Origin: Paracoccaceae bacterium
GTDB taxonomy: Bacteria; Pseudomonadota; Alphaproteobacteria; Rhodobacterales; Rhodobacteraceae
Assembly: GCA_902631295.1 (NCBI GenBank)
Contig: CACOXV010000006.1
Coordinates: forward strand, 1-64,000
Length of the DNA stretch: 64,000 bases
Reading direction: 5' to 3'
Of the stretch, positions 25,753 through 34,552 are shown piece by piece; position 1 is the first letter of the stretch, and each line of letters opens with the position of its first letter. The notes beneath the pieces were generated by a model, which searched no databases, was not told where the DNA came from, and saw nothing but the letters and a program-made list of their open reading frames with translations. The position numbers were made by a program, and so were the translations under genes.

Positions 25753-28700
25753 ATGAGCGATATCTTTGGAATTGCAAAGTCAGGGTTGCAGGCCTACAAA
25801 GAAGGACTTGCGACTACTGGACAAAATATTGCTAATGTTGGTAATGAAAATTATGCGCGGCGTGAAGTAAATCTTACGGAGGTTAAGTCTCCAACATCTG
25901 ACGTTTTGTCAATATCATCTAATAAAAACTACGGCGTTAAAGTGGATGGAATTGTCAGGGCTTTTGATCAGTTTATTGATATTCAACTTCAGAAGGCTTC
26001 GTCTGGTTTATCATTTTCTACATCACAAACATTAGTTTTAGAAAAGCTTGAGCAAGTTTTAAGACCTGGGGAGAAAACTGTTGCAAATAAATTTCAAGAT
26101 TTCTTTGCTTCTTTGTCAACAGTATCACAAGACCCGTCTGACATAGCAGCCCGACACATTGCCGTTGATGCAGGACGCGGGGTCGTTGCCTCAATAAAAA
26201 ATGTTGCAAGCGGTATAAAAGACTTACGAAAGCTCGTGAGTGATAGTATTGTGGGAAATCTTTCAGATTTTAATAAAACAATAGAATTACTCGGCTCCGT
26301 TCAAACAGAAATTTTGGGGAATGCAATACCCAATAGAACTCCCAATAATCTACTTGATCAGAGGGATGCTTATTTGAAGACACTAAGTGAATTTGCAGAT
26401 ATATCAGTTGATTATCTTAAAAATAATTCAGTAAGGGTCACTTTGGGTACGACAGGTCAAGGTCAAACCTTGATAGATGGATTTAATTATAAGAAGCTAA
26501 AATTACAAGACGTTGATGGTGCATCCAAAATCTATATTGATGATGGAGCTAATAGCGTTTCGACCATACTTCAAATTCAATCGGGTGAGATCGCCGGTTA
26601 CATGGCTGCTGATATTGCTCTTACTGAAACAAAAAGATCTCTCGATGATCTTACTAAAAGTCTTGTTGCTGAATTTAATGAAGTTCATCGATTTGGAGTA
26701 GATTTAGAAGGGGTCCAGGGCAAAGATTTTTTTAGCTTAGATGCTATCGAGATCAATAAATTGTCGATACGTGAGAGTACTGCTCAATTAAGAGTTGATG
26801 GAAACCTAGAAAACTCAATGGGGGAGAAACTTAGCGTTAAGTACAGCGGAAGTGAAGATCTATGGGTAATAGCAGATCAATCCGGCAAAAAATTAACGGA
26901 GTTTAAAGGCAGTACCGAATTGAACGGTCTTCGCTTTAACGTTGAGGGGAAACCTGCACTTGGTGATAGTTTTAATGTTAAGATAACCAACAATGCTTCA
27001 GAGAATTTACAAATAAAGATCAAAGACGGAAAAGATATAGCCGCTAGTTCGTTCTACTTCATTGAGCCAGCCGGTAGCAATGCTGGCAATGCAGAAATAT
27101 CTCTCGAACGCTTTGCTGAAATTAAAAATGATAATTTAAAAAAGTTAAATTCTTCACTTAGTCACCCTCGTGATGCTGCTAATGCCATAAGCTTCGTAAG
27201 TGATGGTGTTATTGGATATATGGAAAATGTTAATAATATAGAAAATTTAGCTTCTTTAAAATCACAGGCAAAAATCCAATTCAGTGCAACATTATCTGGT
27301 CTAGATGCTAATTCAAAATTAAAAATCACCCTGGGAAGTACGGAACATATCTTTTCAGTTGGTACTATGATTAGTGGTGTTACAAGTTACAGTGAGATTG
27401 CAGATTTTCTAAATAAGGGTGGACTGAAATCAGACACTAATTCCTTCTCATTTTCAGACCTTGGTCTATACGCTGGTGGGAATAAGAATAATCTCACTGT
27501 ATCTTCAGCAGCCCAACCTCCCTATTCCTCGTTCGAGAAATTGAATTCTGGGAATTTAAATAACGTATCTGGTGTTGTCATCCCAGCAGATATTGGGGTG
27601 GCTGATTTACAGATTTTTACGCGGGAAGGCATACAGTTATCTGGCAAACCACTTACTGAGCAACAGGCGGATGAACTTATTAGTAAAACAAATGGGTTTG
27701 CTGATGATGCAGTATATACTGCAAAATATACTTCCATCGGGGCAGATAACCAATATATTGGCGCAAAGATCAAACGGCTTACAACGGCTGGAGCCCAAAC
27801 AAAGACTATCACCTCAATAGGATTTTCAGACAATCTTAATTTATATGCAGCAAATAGTTTTCCTTCTTCTAGATCGGGCATGTCATCGGCAATGACGATT
27901 ACGACTGCGGCAGGCCGCACTAATGATTTTACTACTGCCCAGGGTATGATGGCAGGCCAGATTGCTGCAAAGTTTAATAATGAAAATGGCAAGTTTGGGG
28001 TGGAGGCAAAAGCCCATAACAATCTTGAACTTTTTGGCATTGCTAATGGGCGTTTGCAATTTGATCTTTTTGGAGATAACTCAACGGCTGCTTCAGTCGA
28101 TGTGACAGTGGCAAGTAATAGCACAACAGGATTGGTGGCTGCTGTAAATTCTAAAACTGCTGAGACGGGTATTTCGGCTTCAGTTTCAGGTAGTGGAGCA
28201 ATTTTGCTGACTAAACTGGATGGTAATGATATTTCATTGAAGAATTTTAGTATTGCTACTGGAACTATTTCTGCTCGACAAATTGATAAATTTGGAGAAA
28301 AAATACAGTCTTCTCCGATCACTATTTCAACTGGAAAGCATGTCATTTCCGGAGGTCAAATTGAGCTTCGAAGCCCTGACACATTTAGTTTAACTTATAA
28401 TGGAGCAACTCAAGCCAGTGCTGCCTCTTCTTTTGATGATGGTTTCGTAAGAAAATCTAACAACGCAGAAAAAAATAGAACCGAATATAGTTTTACGGCC
28501 AGTTCTTTTATTGATGGAAATTTATTAGATGAAATGCACTCAACAGCGGTCGCATCCTCCAGTTCATACTCTCTTACGCTTTCAAGCGATAACGCAAATC
28601 AAAATATAGCTGCAGTCTTTAAGCCGCGCAGTGTAAGTGCATTTTCCCCAAAGGAAATTTCTACAAATATCGTCAGTGAACTTAGAAAAAATGCTCCTAA

Positions 28701-30075
28701 ATCACGATTTAGTGGTGATGATTTTACGCTAAATGACGGATTTCCAGTAAGTGGTAGTACTTTTGAATTTCAGCTAGGCGAGCAAAAATATATCGCCACT
28801 CTTAATACTACTTTAGATTATACTATTTCTGGTTCCAATGTAGCTATAGGTTCAAAAAATTATTCCTTTTCAGAAGCTTTAGAGTTGCTTGTAGAAGATT
28901 CAACATTTCATATATCAGGACCTGAAAACGATCGCATAAGTGTGGGTTTTGAAAAGAATGGCTCAAACTTTAGACTTTTTGCTACTGCAAAAGATGGTGT
29001 GCTTAGTGGACATGCATTAGTTGCAGCAACATCCAACTCCAGCGCTCAAAAAAATGCTTTCCATGTGTCCAATACATCAGGAGCAGAGTTATTAACTGGT
29101 GAAATAGACCTCACGCAGGCAGATAAAGCTAATTTTGGCGAACTTGTAATTGGTTCGACGACGTATTCACTGTCTTTCGCAACAGCGGGCGACGCAATAA
29201 CATCAAACCCGGCTTTACCTACTGGGGTTACCATTTCTCAGGTTTCCACTGGTACAAACAAAGCGAGGATGAAAGTTACAATACCTGAGAGCATTACTGA
29301 TAAGAATATTCGTTTAAAAGCTACTAACAATTCAGCAACTTTTGGATTTGTCACTGCAAGTTCGCAAATATTGTTAGGAGAGAATAACTTTTCACTTTCA
29401 AATTATGATAATGAGCGGATAACTACGACTTCGTCAGTATCATCTCTTGCAGATGAAATAATTTCTGTTTCCGGTCTGAATGGTGAGGATTTAATATTTG
29501 CGTCGGCCGGTACCAGCAAAGCTACAATAGTCGGCAGTGTGGAAGGCAAATCGCAAGAACTTAACCCACGAGAAATGACAGCGAAGGTTCATAAAAATAA
29601 TGATAATATTATTGAAATTTTTGATACAAAGTCAGGTGATTTGTTAGGATCACGTGAGCTAAGTAATAAGCAGAACTTTCTATTCAGAGGGTTTGATTGG
29701 CTCGTTGATGGGGATTTAAGCGCATCAGATGAATTTAGGGTCTTAACAAATACTACGAAAAAGGACGATGGTAGTAATTTAGAGCGACTGATTGCCCTTT
29801 CCTCCTTTTCGGATAGCAGTGGTAAAGGTGGATATTCAGAAAGATACAACGGCCTAGTTACCTCAGCAGGTTTCCAACTGCGTTCTAGCGAACAAAGTCT
29901 TATTAACGCTAAAACGGCACATGATGTAGCGAAAGATCAAAAATCTGAGTTTTCAGGAGTAGATCTGGATACTGAGGCCGCCCGATTACTTGAACAACAA
30001 CAGGCTTATCAGGCATTAGCGCGAGTTTTAAGTACAGCCAAGGAAATGATGGATACCTTACTAAGATCAATGTGA
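25753..30075 (+). CDS. flgK: Giant hook-filament junction protein FlgK (1440 aa)
   Basis: Hook-associated protein 1, well over twice the usual 450-650 residues. The first 330 residues are canonical FlgK (T-T-G-Q-N-I-A-N-V-G-N-E-N-Y-A-R-R, then N-L-L-D-Q-R-D-A-Y-L). The last 90 are canonical too (S-G-V-D-L-D-T-E-A-A-R-L-L-E-Q-Q-Q-A-Y-Q). Roughly 950 extra residues form the surface domain, rich in Ser, Thr, Asn and Ala with a beta-strand pattern. They contain at least one Flagellin_IN-like module (V-N-S-K-T-A-E-T-G-I-S-A-S near 800). The frame is unbroken. The parallel enlargement of FlgE suggests a common reason. Confidence 0.93.
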   Translation: MSDIFGIAKSGLQAYKEGLATTGQNIANVGNENYARREVNLTEVKSPTSDVLSISSNKNYGVKVDGIVRAFDQFIDIQLQKASSGLSFSTSQTLVLEKLEQVLRPGEKTVANKFQDFFASLSTVSQDPSDIAARHIAVDAGRGVVASIKNVASGIKDLRKLVSDSIVGNLSDFNKTIELLGSVQTEILGNAIPNRTPNNLLDQRDAYLKTLSEFADISVDYLKNNSVRVTLGTTGQGQTLIDGFNYKKLKLQDVDGASKIYIDDGANSVSTILQIQSGEIAGYMAADIALTETKRSLDDLTKSLVAEFNEVHRFGVDLEGVQGKDFFSLDAIEINKLSIRESTAQLRVDGNLENSMGEKLSVKYSGSEDLWVIADQSGKKLTEFKGSTELNGLRFNVEGKPALGDSFNVKITNNASENLQIKIKDGKDIAASSFYFIEPAGSNAGNAEISLERFAEIKNDNLKKLNSSLSHPRDAANAISFVSDGVIGYMENVNNIENLASLKSQAKIQFSATLSGLDANSKLKITLGSTEHIFSVGTMISGVTSYSEIADFLNKGGLKSDTNSFSFSDLGLYAGGNKNNLTVSSAAQPPYSSFEKLNSGNLNNVSGVVIPADIGVADLQIFTREGIQLSGKPLTEQQADELISKTNGFADDAVYTAKYTSIGADNQYIGAKIKRLTTAGAQTKTITSIGFSDNLNLYAANSFPSSRSGMSSAMTITTAAGRTNDFTTAQGMMAGQIAAKFNNENGKFGVEAKAHNNLELFGIANGRLQFDLFGDNSTAASVDVTVASNSTTGLVAAVNSKTAETGISASVSGSGAILLTKLDGNDISLKNFSIATGTISARQIDKFGEKIQSSPITISTGKHVISGGQIELRSPDTFSLTYNGATQASAASSFDDGFVRKSNNAEKNRTEYSFTASSFIDGNLLDEMHSTAVASSSSYSLTLSSDNANQNIAAVFKPRSVSAFSPKEISTNIVSELRKNAPKSRFSGDDFTLNDGFPVSGSTFEFQLGEQKYIATLNTTLDYTISGSNVAIGSKNYSFSEALELLVEDSTFHISGPENDRISVGFEKNGSNFRLFATAKDGVLSGHALVAATSNSSAQKNAFHVSNTSGAELLTGEIDLTQADKANFGELVIGSTTYSLSFATAGDAITSNPALPTGVTISQVSTGTNKARMKVTIPESITDKNIRLKATNNSATFGFVTASSQILLGENNFSLSNYDNERITTTSSVSSLADEIISVSGLNGEDLIFASAGTSKATIVGSVEGKSQELNPREMTAKVHKNNDNIIEIFDTKSGDLLGSRELSNKQNFLFRGFDWLVDGDLSASDEFRVLTNTTKKDDGSNLERLIALSSFSDSSGKGGYSERYNGLVTSAGFQLRSSEQSLINAKTAHDVAKDQKSEFSGVDLDTEAARLLEQQQAYQALARVLSTAKEMMDTLLRSM

Positions 30076-30091
30076 AAGTGATTGAGAAAAA

Positions 30092-31360
30092 ATGACTATT
30101 GGAACACCAAGATTACATCAACAAAATGTTGAGCTTTTTGCGAAACTTAACCAGGAAATGAAGTCAATCCAGTCTCAAGTTGGATCTGGCAGAGCGGATC
30201 TTAAATTATCAGAAAACCTTCATGAAATAGCGAAGTTAAGTGCGGCCGAAGAGAGAATTGTTGAGACCAATCAATTTATGGAGAATTCTAAAAGGGCTTC
30301 TACAGAGTTAGAGTTCTTGGATGTAGCCTTAGATAGGCTACAGAATTTAACAGTGAATCTTCAGGAAATCGCTGTGGAAAGCGGTAATGATATGCTGTCT
30401 ACAAAAGAGAGAGAGCGGTTTGTTAATGATGTCGAAAGACTAAAGAAAGAGATATTGGACATCGCAAACATGAATGATAGTTTTGGCAATAGTTTATTTG
30501 GAGGCGTATCGGGTGAAGAAAAACCCTTTTCTATTGATAGTAAGGGTACAGTTTCCTATGTTGGGTCTGCTCTTGCGAGAGAGGTGAAGGTCTCTCCGAG
30601 TTTGCATGTCAGGCAAAACTTTGCAGGTAATTCACTTTTTGAAAATATTTCTTCAGAAAATGGAAAGATTTCAGTATTTGAGGTGATCGACGACTTAGCT
30701 GAAAGCTTAAAAAATGATTTGAATTCCAGTAATTCGTCAAATCTATTGTCCAATGGTACTGCGGTGGATCTGGTATTCCCCAATTCTGGCCCAGAGGGCA
30801 AGATTGAGTTTAATTTAGATACTGGTGGTGATAAAAATAAAATTTCGAGTACTATCTACGGTAATGACTATTCTCCTATTGTTTCTCAAATCAATAGTTT
30901 AACTGGCTCGACCGGGATCTCTGCAAGTATAGTAGACGGTAACAAAATTCGACTGCAGGGTTCAGTGGAAAGGCTACATTTAAGTGATCTAGTTGTTTCA
31001 GATTATAACCGATCAAAGTCCTTTATTGGGGTAATTAAAGATACGTCTTCGTCGACGGTTGTGGAAAAAATTGCAGAAAATAGGCTGCAAAATGGTAGTA
31101 TTAGTACAAAAATAAATGATATATTTGATACTTTTGCGACTGCGAGAGCTGAAGTAGGTGCATCGTCGCGAAGGGCACAAGAAAATGAGACAGCAGCTCA
31201 GGATATCCTTTTAACCATAGAGGAGGATGTGTCTGACATTCGTGACGCTGATCTAGCATCTTTGCTGACGCAACTTGAATTTCTAATGACAAATAAAGAA
31301 GCGGCGCAAGCAACTTTTACGAGAATTACGAGCAAGACTTTATTTGATTACCTAGGTTAA
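30092..31360 (+). CDS. flgL: Hook-filament junction protein FlgL
   Basis: A 422-residue hook-associated protein 3, longer than the usual 300 or so. The flagellin-like N-terminal helices start near residue 10. The C-terminus (D-L-A-S-L-L-T-Q-L-E-F-L-M-T-N-K-E-A-A-Q-A-T-F) is typical of FlgL. Between them is an insertion with a Flagellin_IN-like motif (I-N-S-L-T-G-S-T-G-I-S-A-S) near residue 270. It follows flgK by 16 bases and ends the flgG-flgL operon. Confidence 0.9.
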   Translation: MTIGTPRLHQQNVELFAKLNQEMKSIQSQVGSGRADLKLSENLHEIAKLSAAEERIVETNQFMENSKRASTELEFLDVALDRLQNLTVNLQEIAVESGNDMLSTKERERFVNDVERLKKEILDIANMNDSFGNSLFGGVSGEEKPFSIDSKGTVSYVGSALAREVKVSPSLHVRQNFAGNSLFENISSENGKISVFEVIDDLAESLKNDLNSSNSSNLLSNGTAVDLVFPNSGPEGKIEFNLDTGGDKNKISSTIYGNDYSPIVSQINSLTGSTGISASIVDGNKIRLQGSVERLHLSDLVVSDYNRSKSFIGVIKDTSSSTVVEKIAENRLQNGSISTKINDIFDTFATARAEVGASSRRAQENETAAQDILLTIEEDVSDIRDADLASLLTQLEFLMTNKEAAQATFTRITSKTLFDYLG

Positions 31361-31391
31361 TTTTTATAAAGTTACTACATCGTAGATAGTA

Positions 31392-31407
31392 TGGCATAGA
31401 ATTTGCT
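31392..31407 (+). promoter_or_regulatory. Sigma54 promoter of the extra FlgE/F/G-family gene
   Basis: TGGCATAGAATTTGCT fits the -24/-12 pattern with exact spacing and is nearly identical to the flgG promoter. It lies in the gap after flgL, about 40 bases ahead of the start at 31433. Confidence 0.86.
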
Positions 31408-31432
31408 CCTATTTTTCAAATAGGAGAAGTGT

Positions 31433-32245
31433 ATGTTTTCACTAATAAAATCTGGAATGGCAACAGCAATGCATGAGTTGTCGGTTGTTTCTAACAACAT
31501 TGCGAACGCAAATTCAAATGGCTTTAAAAAAACTTTAGTTGCATTCAGTGAATTAGGGGACAGATTTGGATCTGAACAGGTTGATAGTGCAAAAGTTGGA
31601 CTTGGAGCTTCGTTGGGTGCCTCACGTAGGAGTGATGGCCAAGGATCTATTATAGACACGGACAACCGAACTGACCTCGCATTGCTTGGTAATGGTATGT
31701 TTATTCTAAAAAACCCAAATAGTGTAACGCATTCATTTACTAGAAATGGGACTTTTAGTTTGGATGACGCCGGTTTTCTGCGATCGTCAAATGATGCGTT
31801 CGTTATGGGTTCTCCTCTTGTGGATGGTCTATTTGGACCAACGCCAGCAGAGCTTGATGGATTATCACCTATTCAAATTCCGCTTAAGCGTGAGGATGTA
31901 CCTATGTCAGAACTTAGGATCTTGGGTGATGGGCGCATAGAGGCTAGCTATGGAACTGAGGTTTCTTACCCAGTAAGTACTGTCACTTTAGGTGTATTTT
32001 CAAACAACAACGGTCTAAAGGAATTGGGTGGTGGAATTTATGCTCAGACTGATAAATCGGGAGCAGTTAGTTTAGGAGCACCAGCAGACTTAGGATATGC
32101 TTCTCTTAAAAGTGGAGGCTTAGAGGCCTCCAATGTCAATATAACCGATGAACTAACATCTATGATTAAAGCTCAGCAGCAATTCAATGGATCGGCCCGA
32201 TTAATGCAAACAAACTCAGAGATGGTAGAGAAACTAACTCGATAG
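31433..32245 (+). CDS. Additional FlgE/F/G-family hook-basal body protein
   Basis: A 270-residue rod/hook family protein distinct from FlgE, FlgF and FlgG already encoded here. It has the N-terminal motif V-V-S-N-N-I-A-N-A-N-S-N-G-F-K-K, the L-A-L-L-G-N-G-M-F centre and F-T-R-N-G-T-F-S-L, and the C-terminal L-E-A-S-N-V-N-I-T-D-E-L-T-S-M-I-K-A-Q-Q. By length and core it is FlgF- or FlgG-like. Its own sigma54 promoter and AGGAG site point to regulated expression with the flagellum. It may replace one rod segment or add a new one; which is not clear from sequence. Confidence 0.88.
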   Translation: MFSLIKSGMATAMHELSVVSNNIANANSNGFKKTLVAFSELGDRFGSEQVDSAKVGLGASLGASRRSDGQGSIIDTDNRTDLALLGNGMFILKNPNSVTHSFTRNGTFSLDDAGFLRSSNDAFVMGSPLVDGLFGPTPAELDGLSPIQIPLKREDVPMSELRILGDGRIEASYGTEVSYPVSTVTLGVFSNNNGLKELGGGIYAQTDKSGAVSLGAPADLGYASLKSGGLEASNVNITDELTSMIKAQQQFNGSARLMQTNSEMVEKLTR

Positions 32246-32281
32246 TAGAAATTTATATTTCTGTTTTTAGGAGATGAAGAT

Positions 32282-32791
32282 ATGTCACAATGCGTGGAAT
32301 GTAAGACCAGAATGGGTTTCACAGAATCTAATGTAGCTAGAGAGCATAAAGGCTTGTGTGTTGCATGCCATGTAAAGTCATTAGTTAAAGAAAAGGTGGC
32401 AGCAGCCAATAAACCGCACCGTCCGACAAATGTGAAAAGCATTGATAACCTATTCACAAAGTTTGAAGATATGCTTGTGACAAGCGAAACGGCGATGAAC
32501 ATTAGAATCCGTAAGCGTTTCGGAGTAGTACATGGAGAGGGCGTTTTTGTTGTAGAAAGCCAGTCTTTTCTGAAAAAAATATTATCTGTCGTTGTAAAGC
32601 GTTATAGGTCGATAGATAGAAAAACGCTAAAAACCGCTATCTCAGACGCAATGGTTGAACTTAAAGCGGCAGCTTTGAAAGCAGGTGGCAATGCGATCGT
32701 TGGTTATGATATTCAATATACGAATGTGATCTTTAACTCTAAGGAGCACGTTATTGTATCTGTTTCAGGCACATCGGTCGAAACAGCTTAG
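32282..32791 (+). CDS. Zinc-ribbon plus YbjQ-like domain protein
   Basis: A 169-residue protein in two parts. Residues 4-29 carry two C-x-x-C pairs (C4/C7, C26/C29), likely a zinc ribbon. Residues about 70-167 resemble the YbjQ (DUF74) fold, with L-K-A-A-A-L-K-A-G-G-N-A-I-V-G-Y-D and a closing V-I-V-S-V-S-G-T-S-V. YbjQ proteins are small oligomers of unknown function. An AGGAG ribosome site precedes it, 36 bases after the extra hook-family gene, so it is probably co-transcribed from the sigma54 promoter at 31392. A flagellar role is inferred from that only. Confidence 0.75.
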   Translation: MSQCVECKTRMGFTESNVAREHKGLCVACHVKSLVKEKVAAANKPHRPTNVKSIDNLFTKFEDMLVTSETAMNIRIRKRFGVVHGEGVFVVESQSFLKKILSVVVKRYRSIDRKTLKTAISDAMVELKAAALKAGGNAIVGYDIQYTNVIFNSKEHVIVSVSGTSVETA

Positions 32792-32836
32792 AGCCATTTC
32801 AACCAAGTGCTAGTAAAATGATTTTTAGTTTACTGC

Positions 32837-33229
32837 TTATAGGCCCTTTTTAGAATGGCAGTCAAAGAAGTGACCGGTTAATGTAGTAATTCCTGCATGC
32901 TCACGCCAATTAGTTATTGATAGAGCATTTGCGCCTGTAACCATGGCTCTATTTCGGAGTGCTATCATTGTTTGTGTATAAGCCAAAGAACTACTGAAGT
33001 TTAAAGCAATAGTTCTGGAGCAGTGATCGCTTCCTCTTGTGTAAGAATATGCATGAACACTCACCTTCTCGGATCCTTTTAACGGGTGTGCTTCGTAGAT
33101 TGTTAAAGCTGCAGACTCTGTATGAGGTTTAGATGAAACGTTTGATGTTGAAACGGGATGAGTTAATGTATGGCATCCAGCTAAAAATAAAGCTGAAGTT
33201 ATTATACCAATAACAGTTGTAATTTTCAT
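32837..33229 (-). CDS. Small lipoprotein, RcsF/YbjQ-like core
   Basis: A 130-residue lipoprotein with lipobox L-F-L-A-G-C (Cys19). The mature part has two Cys residues (D-H-C-S and F-D-C-H) and an A-L-R-N-R-A-M-V-T-G-A-N-A-L helix. That helix resembles the A-x-x-x-G-A-N-A element of YbjQ and RcsF-type lipoproteins. It is convergent with the zinc-ribbon YbjQ-like gene. Assignment to a named family is uncertain. Confidence 0.6.
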   Translation of the reverse strand: MKITTVIGIITSALFLAGCHTLTHPVSTSNVSSKPHTESAALTIYEAHPLKGSEKVSVHAYSYTRGSDHCSRTIALNFSSSLAYTQTMIALRNRAMVTGANALSITNWREHAGITTLTGHFFDCHSKKGL

Positions 33230-33380
33230 TTTACTATCTTTCTTTTATTCGATCCCTTTTCTAAACGACACCAACGAATTTTATTTTAGTTTTACGCTTT
33301 TTTTGAAGATCGTAAGACGTAAATATTTATTTTATGGTGCTGTTTCTGATATCTTAGTATGTAGGAGATGAGATTTTTTT

Positions 33381-34007
33381 ATGTTCCGAAGTATTGATAG
33401 TAAAATAGCAGAAATTTATAATCAGAGGTTTCTGCAGATCGGTCCAATGCCTGAAGCTAGTATGTGGTTTTCAAAAAAACGGCAATTTACGCGTTTTGAT
33501 ATAATATTTAACGAGATAAAATTACTAACTCGGAATAATGAGAGATCAATAATCGATATAGGGTGTGGATATGGTGCATTTATTGAGTTTCTCTCGGAAA
33601 GAGGCGCCGCTGATATTTGGAGTTATTATGGCTACGATGTTTCCAATGAAGTAATTAAATTTTGCAAAGGACACTATTCTCAGGATGCTGCGTTTTATAC
33701 TGGGTCTATTCCTACTTTTATGGGAGACTTTATTATTATGTCTGGAACATTTAATTTTTTTCCGTCGAAAGACTACAATTCTTGGAAGCTTTATTTCTAC
33801 AAATCTTTGAAAGCACTATGGTCAAAAACGACTTGTGCAATGATTTTTAATTTACAAATATTGGATCAGGAAAAGATTACGGATGAAGGGATTGTTTATA
33901 CGTCTAAAGATGAGATAGAAAGTTTTTGTAAAACAAACTTTGGTAACGTTAAGGCTGTTACTAACCCTGCTATACCGAAAGACGTTACTTTTGTTGTAAA
34001 AAAATGA
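33381..34007 (+). CDS. SAM-dependent methyltransferase
   Basis: A 208-residue class I methyltransferase. Motif I (S-I-I-D-I-G-C-G-Y-G-A-F, about residues 53-64) binds S-adenosylmethionine, and the acidic end of strand 2 is in Y-G-Y-D-V-S. The remainder is divergent, and the substrate cannot be told. A TAGGAGATGAG ribosome site lies about ten bases ahead of the ATG. It sits between probable sigma54-controlled genes, so a target such as flagellin or a surface glycan is possible but speculative. Confidence 0.75.
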   Translation: MFRSIDSKIAEIYNQRFLQIGPMPEASMWFSKKRQFTRFDIIFNEIKLLTRNNERSIIDIGCGYGAFIEFLSERGAADIWSYYGYDVSNEVIKFCKGHYSQDAAFYTGSIPTFMGDFIIMSGTFNFFPSKDYNSWKLYFYKSLKALWSKTTCAMIFNLQILDQEKITDEGIVYTSKDEIESFCKTNFGNVKAVTNPAIPKDVTFVVKK

Positions 34008-34060
34008 TAATAGTTATAAAATACTCGTAAAAAATTTAAAACTGAAATAGGTCAATTAAT

Positions 34061-34076
34061 TGGCATAAAGCTTGCT
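34061..34076 (+). promoter_or_regulatory. Sigma54 promoter of an orphan gene
   Basis: TGGCATAAAGCTTGCT has -24 TGGCAT, correct ten-base GG-GC spacing and -12 TTGCT. It is almost identical to the flgG and 31392 promoters and lies 29 bases ahead of the ATG at 34105. Confidence 0.85.
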
Positions 34077-34104
34077 GCCTTTAGTAAATAAAGTGGAGTT
34101 AATT

Positions 34105-34485
34105 ATGTTTAAATTGGCTATAGTTTCAGCAGGAGCTGCGGTTGTTGGAATACACTCAGCTAGCTTTTTTATTGGCAGCGAAGAGGAAAAGAGTTTTATT
34201 TCCAGAGTGACGCTTGAAGAGCACTGTGACTTGGAGGCGAGTGCCTTCGCTGTGGAAAATTTAACAAATGGTGAGATCCGACCATTTAAATATGGTGAAG
34301 CTTTTATTCGAGCAAAAGAGTCCGACTGGCTTAAAGTTGTGCTGAATAAAGATTTTAGTGCTATTTACTTTGATGGAGAAAAAATCCGAGCGGGTAAGCA
34401 AGTAAAAGTCGTCCAAAATTGTTCCTCAGAGACAACTCTTGATAATATTTTTGAAAGCTTTAACGACACTTTTTCAAGTGACTAA
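34105..34485 (+). CDS. Orphan protein under a sigma54 promoter
   Basis: A 126-residue protein of no recognised family. The start is ATG 34105 with a GTGGAG ribosome site. A TTG-initiated upstream version would begin within the promoter and is rejected. The N-terminus has one hydrophobic segment (residues 3-22) that could be a signal or an anchor. The rest is small and mixed with two Cys residues (E-H-C-D and Q-N-C-S) that may pair in the periplasm. The W-L-K-V stretch with an R-A-G-K-Q-V element gives an SH3-like look, which is speculation. Its promoter places it in the flagellar regulon. Confidence 0.7.
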   Translation: MFKLAIVSAGAAVVGIHSASFFIGSEEEKSFISRVTLEEHCDLEASAFAVENLTNGEIRPFKYGEAFIRAKESDWLKVVLNKDFSAIYFDGEKIRAGKQVKVVQNCSSETTLDNIFESFNDTFSSD

Positions 34486-34552
34486 TATGTCCAGAAAATC
34501 TAGCTCTGTCATTTGAAAATAAGAGAGCTTCAAATCCAATTTATAAATTGTT

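Noticed and set aside
27522-28346. Long open frame (274 residues) on the minus strand inside flgK
   Set aside because: It is fully antisense to a strongly supported gene, has no known motifs or ribosome site, and its composition is that of a shadow frame.
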